Positions 12,695 to 14,121 of a stretch of DNA of 14,121 bases are shown in pieces. This DNA comes from Bacteroidota bacterium. Its GTDB lineage: Bacteria > Bacteroidota > Ignavibacteria > UBA10030. A program made the translations under genes and the position numbers. Under the pieces are notes generated by a model. It did not search any database and was not told where the DNA came from. It was given only the letters and a program-made list of their open reading frames with translations. How positions within the stretch are numbered: position 1 is the stretch's first letter; each line of letters begins with the position of its first letter. The stretch is from NCBI GenBank assembly GCA_003453835.1, contig DMMN01000116.1, positions 1 through 14,121 of the forward strand. Reading direction: 5' to 3'.

Positions 12695-13918
12695 TCACGG
12701 GGCGCTTTTTGATCCGAAAGGGTTCAGCATCGGCACATTCGGGTTGACATCGGGGCCGAAGAATTTGAACACCACCAGATCCTCGCTTCCGCTGTTTTCG
12801 ATAACGAGCGGCTGCGTTGCTTTCGCGAAAGAGATAAGGAGCTCGTCCATTTGCGGATGGCCACCTTCCACGATGTGGCCGTCGAAGCGCCCCCTGCCGC
12901 GCCAGATAAGAGCATTGTAGACTCCCGCGTCAACGCTCTCATAAGTCTGATGGGGTCGTACAACAAGCTTCTTGCCGCTGAACTTTAGCGTGTTGTAGAA
13001 TATCCAATGCTCGTCCCCACCAGCCTGCTTTGAGTTCTCGATCAACAGCGGCGGCGTATGGCGGTTCTCATAGAAGTAGTGATCACCGTTCGCCTTCCAA
13101 TCGATCAACTGGAGGATGAATCGTTCACCATAGCTCTGACGGTCTTCGGGCCTCACGTCTTTGAAGAGGAGATCTTTTGAGATGATCCTGCCCCCGGCCT
13201 TCGCCTGAAGCATCGCGAAGACATCCGAGTCCTCCTGCAACTCGATCGTCAGTGCGGAGCCGGGTGCGTGAAGGATGCCGGCCGGAATGTGCCACCCGTC
13301 GCCCGGTACCAGCTTGTACGCCCGCGAATGCTGCAAGATGAGGTCGCTCTCCCACTGCTCTAGATGAGGCAAGAGTACATCTTGTCTGTTCTCTTCTGAA
13401 ATGGAGGGATGAACGCCGAAGTAGCTCTCGGGCTCCTTCCCCATCGGCACTCCTTCAGGAAAGTAGTAAGCTTCTTCTTTGGGATTCCGCCCGACGAGCG
13501 CCGCGTGCTGCTTCATTTGATGAAGATGATACGGGATGCGGTACTCGTAATCGAAGATCTTCGCCAACCGATCCAGACCGCGCGGATGCGACGCAGCATA
13601 CTCCGCTCCCAGGATCGTCTCGGCTGCGGCTTCGACGGCTTCTTTCAGCGTGATGGACTCGTGAGATTCCAATGCAAGAATGCTTAGTCCTTCCTTCGCG
13701 ACACCCACGCGGTTGTCCGCCTGTGTTGTGGAGGCAAGCCATCGCTCGCAGATGCCGCCGCGTTCTCCAAGCTCGTATTGACTTTCAGGAAGATCCAGGC
13801 GCCGGCCCGGTGGGAGAAAGGCGCGGGCTACCCAGGCCGGACGGAGGCGCACGATGCCGTTTCCGTCCTCGACCGCCTTCTCGACCGTCGCCCGAAGCTG
13901 TTGTTGATCGGTTGTCAT
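12695..13918 (-). CDS. Phosphomannose-isomerase-like cupin protein
   Basis: A 407-residue cytoplasmic protein with a type I mannose-6-phosphate isomerase-like cupin pattern. Likely metal ligands are H131 and H133 (YHLHQMKQHA), E149 (NPKEEAYYFPEG) and H217 (HIPAGILHAPGS, followed by ELQEDSDVF). The HIPAGILHA...ELQEDSD stretch corresponds to the isomerase's LPAGxxHA...E.xxxSD region. A second barrel near the C-terminus (YNALIWRGRGRFDGHIVEGG) makes it a bicupin. I choose the ATG at 13916-13918, preceded by GAGAGGAG; the 20-codon longer frame would overlap the upstream gene. It lies 19 nt after that gene and 16 nt before the permease. A sugar or sugar-phosphate isomerase role is plausible, but many relatives are unassigned. 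Confidence 0.75.
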   Translation of the reverse strand: MTTDQQQLRATVEKAVEDGNGIVRLRPAWVARAFLPPGRRLDLPESQYELGERGGICERWLASTTQADNRVGVAKEGLSILALESHESITLKEAVEAAAETILGAEYAASHPRGLDRLAKIFDYEYRIPYHLHQMKQHAALVGRNPKEEAYYFPEGVPMGKEPESYFGVHPSISEENRQDVLLPHLEQWESDLILQHSRAYKLVPGDGWHIPAGILHAPGSALTIELQEDSDVFAMLQAKAGGRIISKDLLFKDVRPEDRQSYGERFILQLIDWKANGDHYFYENRHTPPLLIENSKQAGGDEHWIFYNTLKFSGKKLVVRPHQTYESVDAGVYNALIWRGRGRFDGHIVEGGHPQMDELLISFAKATQPLVIENSGSEDLVVFKFFGPDVNPNVPMLNPFGSKSAP

Positions 13919-13937
13919 AGACTCCTCTCTCAATACT

Positions 13938-14121
13938 TTATTGGATCTTCCATTCAAAGCGGGGAGCGCACTCCGCACTCGCGCCGTAGCGAATCAGTTC
14001 CTGCACCAACCACGCGGAGAATGGATCCGTCGCAGCGGATTCCGCAATCGGCATCGTGCACAGAAGTAGTTTCCCCGCCGAGGCACGCACCTGGACGATG
14101 TAGCCGGAATTCAGATGCAAC
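13938..14121 (-). CDS. C-terminal end of a larger protein, possibly a glycoside hydrolase
   Basis: The frame is open to the window edge and ends with TAA at 13938-13940, so only about 60 C-terminal residues are seen. The pattern SGYIVQVRASAGKLLLCTMP, then DPFSAWLVQELIRYG and ECAPRF, resembles the closing domain of large bacterial glycoside hydrolases of the GH2/beta-galactosidase-like kind, where a 'GKLLLCS...P.a.WLl..Ll.Y' motif ends the protein. The first visible codon is TTG and is probably internal, not a start. It is the first gene of the colinear run, 19 nt before the cupin gene, which would fit release of a sugar that the cluster then imports and oxidises. The family call is tentative. 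Confidence 0.45.
   Translation of the reverse strand, partial: LHLNSGYIVQVRASAGKLLLCTMPIAESAATDPFSAWLVQELIRYGASAECAPRFEWKIQ

Noticed and set aside
11806..12747. 313-codon plus-strand frame opposite the permease
   Set aside because: Very rich in His, Arg and Asp, as expected for the reverse complement of a membrane protein gene; no family resemblance.
13919..13978. 20-codon N-terminal extension of the isomerase-like cupin
   Set aside because: It overlaps the end of the upstream gene, and a better Shine-Dalgarno site (GAGAGGAG) precedes the ATG at 13916-13918.

Overview
The window is a dense, one-directional catabolic gene cluster. Every gene I accept lies on the minus strand, so transcription runs from position 14121 towards 1. 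Base composition is moderately GC-rich and even across the window. The gene content (Reg_prop/Y_Y_Y propeller sensor, SMP-30 lactonase, paired aldo/keto reductases, phytanoyl-CoA-dioxygenase-like enzyme, sugar ABC binding lipoproteins) and a REP-like repeat with a CTGAGCGAAGTC-type core suggest a Gram-negative bacterium of the Bacteroidota/Ignavibacteria (FCB) kind or a relative. This placement is inferred from gene style and is not proven. No rRNA, tRNA, CRISPR array, integrase or transposase was seen.

Layout in the direction of transcription. (1) 14121-13938: the C-terminal end of a large protein, possibly a glycoside hydrolase. (2) 13918-12695: a phosphomannose-isomerase-like cupin protein. 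(3) 12678-11734 and 11727-10768: an RbsC-type permease and an RbsB-type binding lipoprotein, with no RbsA ATPase in the window. (4) 10731-9721: aldo/keto reductase. (5) 9634-8879: Fe(II)/2-oxoglutarate oxygenase-like protein of the phytanoyl-CoA dioxygenase family. These five are closely spaced. (6) A 223-bp spacer with a REP-like set of hairpins. (7) 8655-8110: WrbA-like flavodoxin. (8) 7927-5309: an 872-residue sensor-like protein with 14 propeller blades, a Y_Y_Y domain and one membrane helix; its cytoplasmic tail is a four-cysteine module in place of a histidine kinase. (9) 5200-4565: a bicupin gene interrupted by one in-frame amber codon. (10) 4531-3569: a second aldo/keto reductase. (11) 3564-2533: an exported SMP-30/gluconolactonase-like protein. 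(12) 2484-1156: a family 1 (MalE/UgpB-like) binding lipoprotein. (13) 1159-104: a zinc-dependent medium-chain dehydrogenase, coupled to gene 12 by an ATGA overlap.

How the genes may work together (inference). Two different binding-protein systems bring in sugars or sugar-like compounds. Oxidoreductases (two AKRs and a Zn-ADH), a lactonase, cupin isomerase-like proteins and a non-heme-iron oxygenase-like protein then oxidise or isomerise them. This resembles non-phosphorylative sugar, cyclitol or glycoside oxidation. No kinase, aldolase or dehydratase that would fix the substrate is present, and both transporters are incomplete within the window. There is no classical DNA-binding regulator; the propeller protein is the only sensor candidate.

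The points most worth a second look are the kinase-less propeller protein with its Cys4 tail, the amber-split bicupin, the REP-like intergenic element, and the missing transporter subunits.
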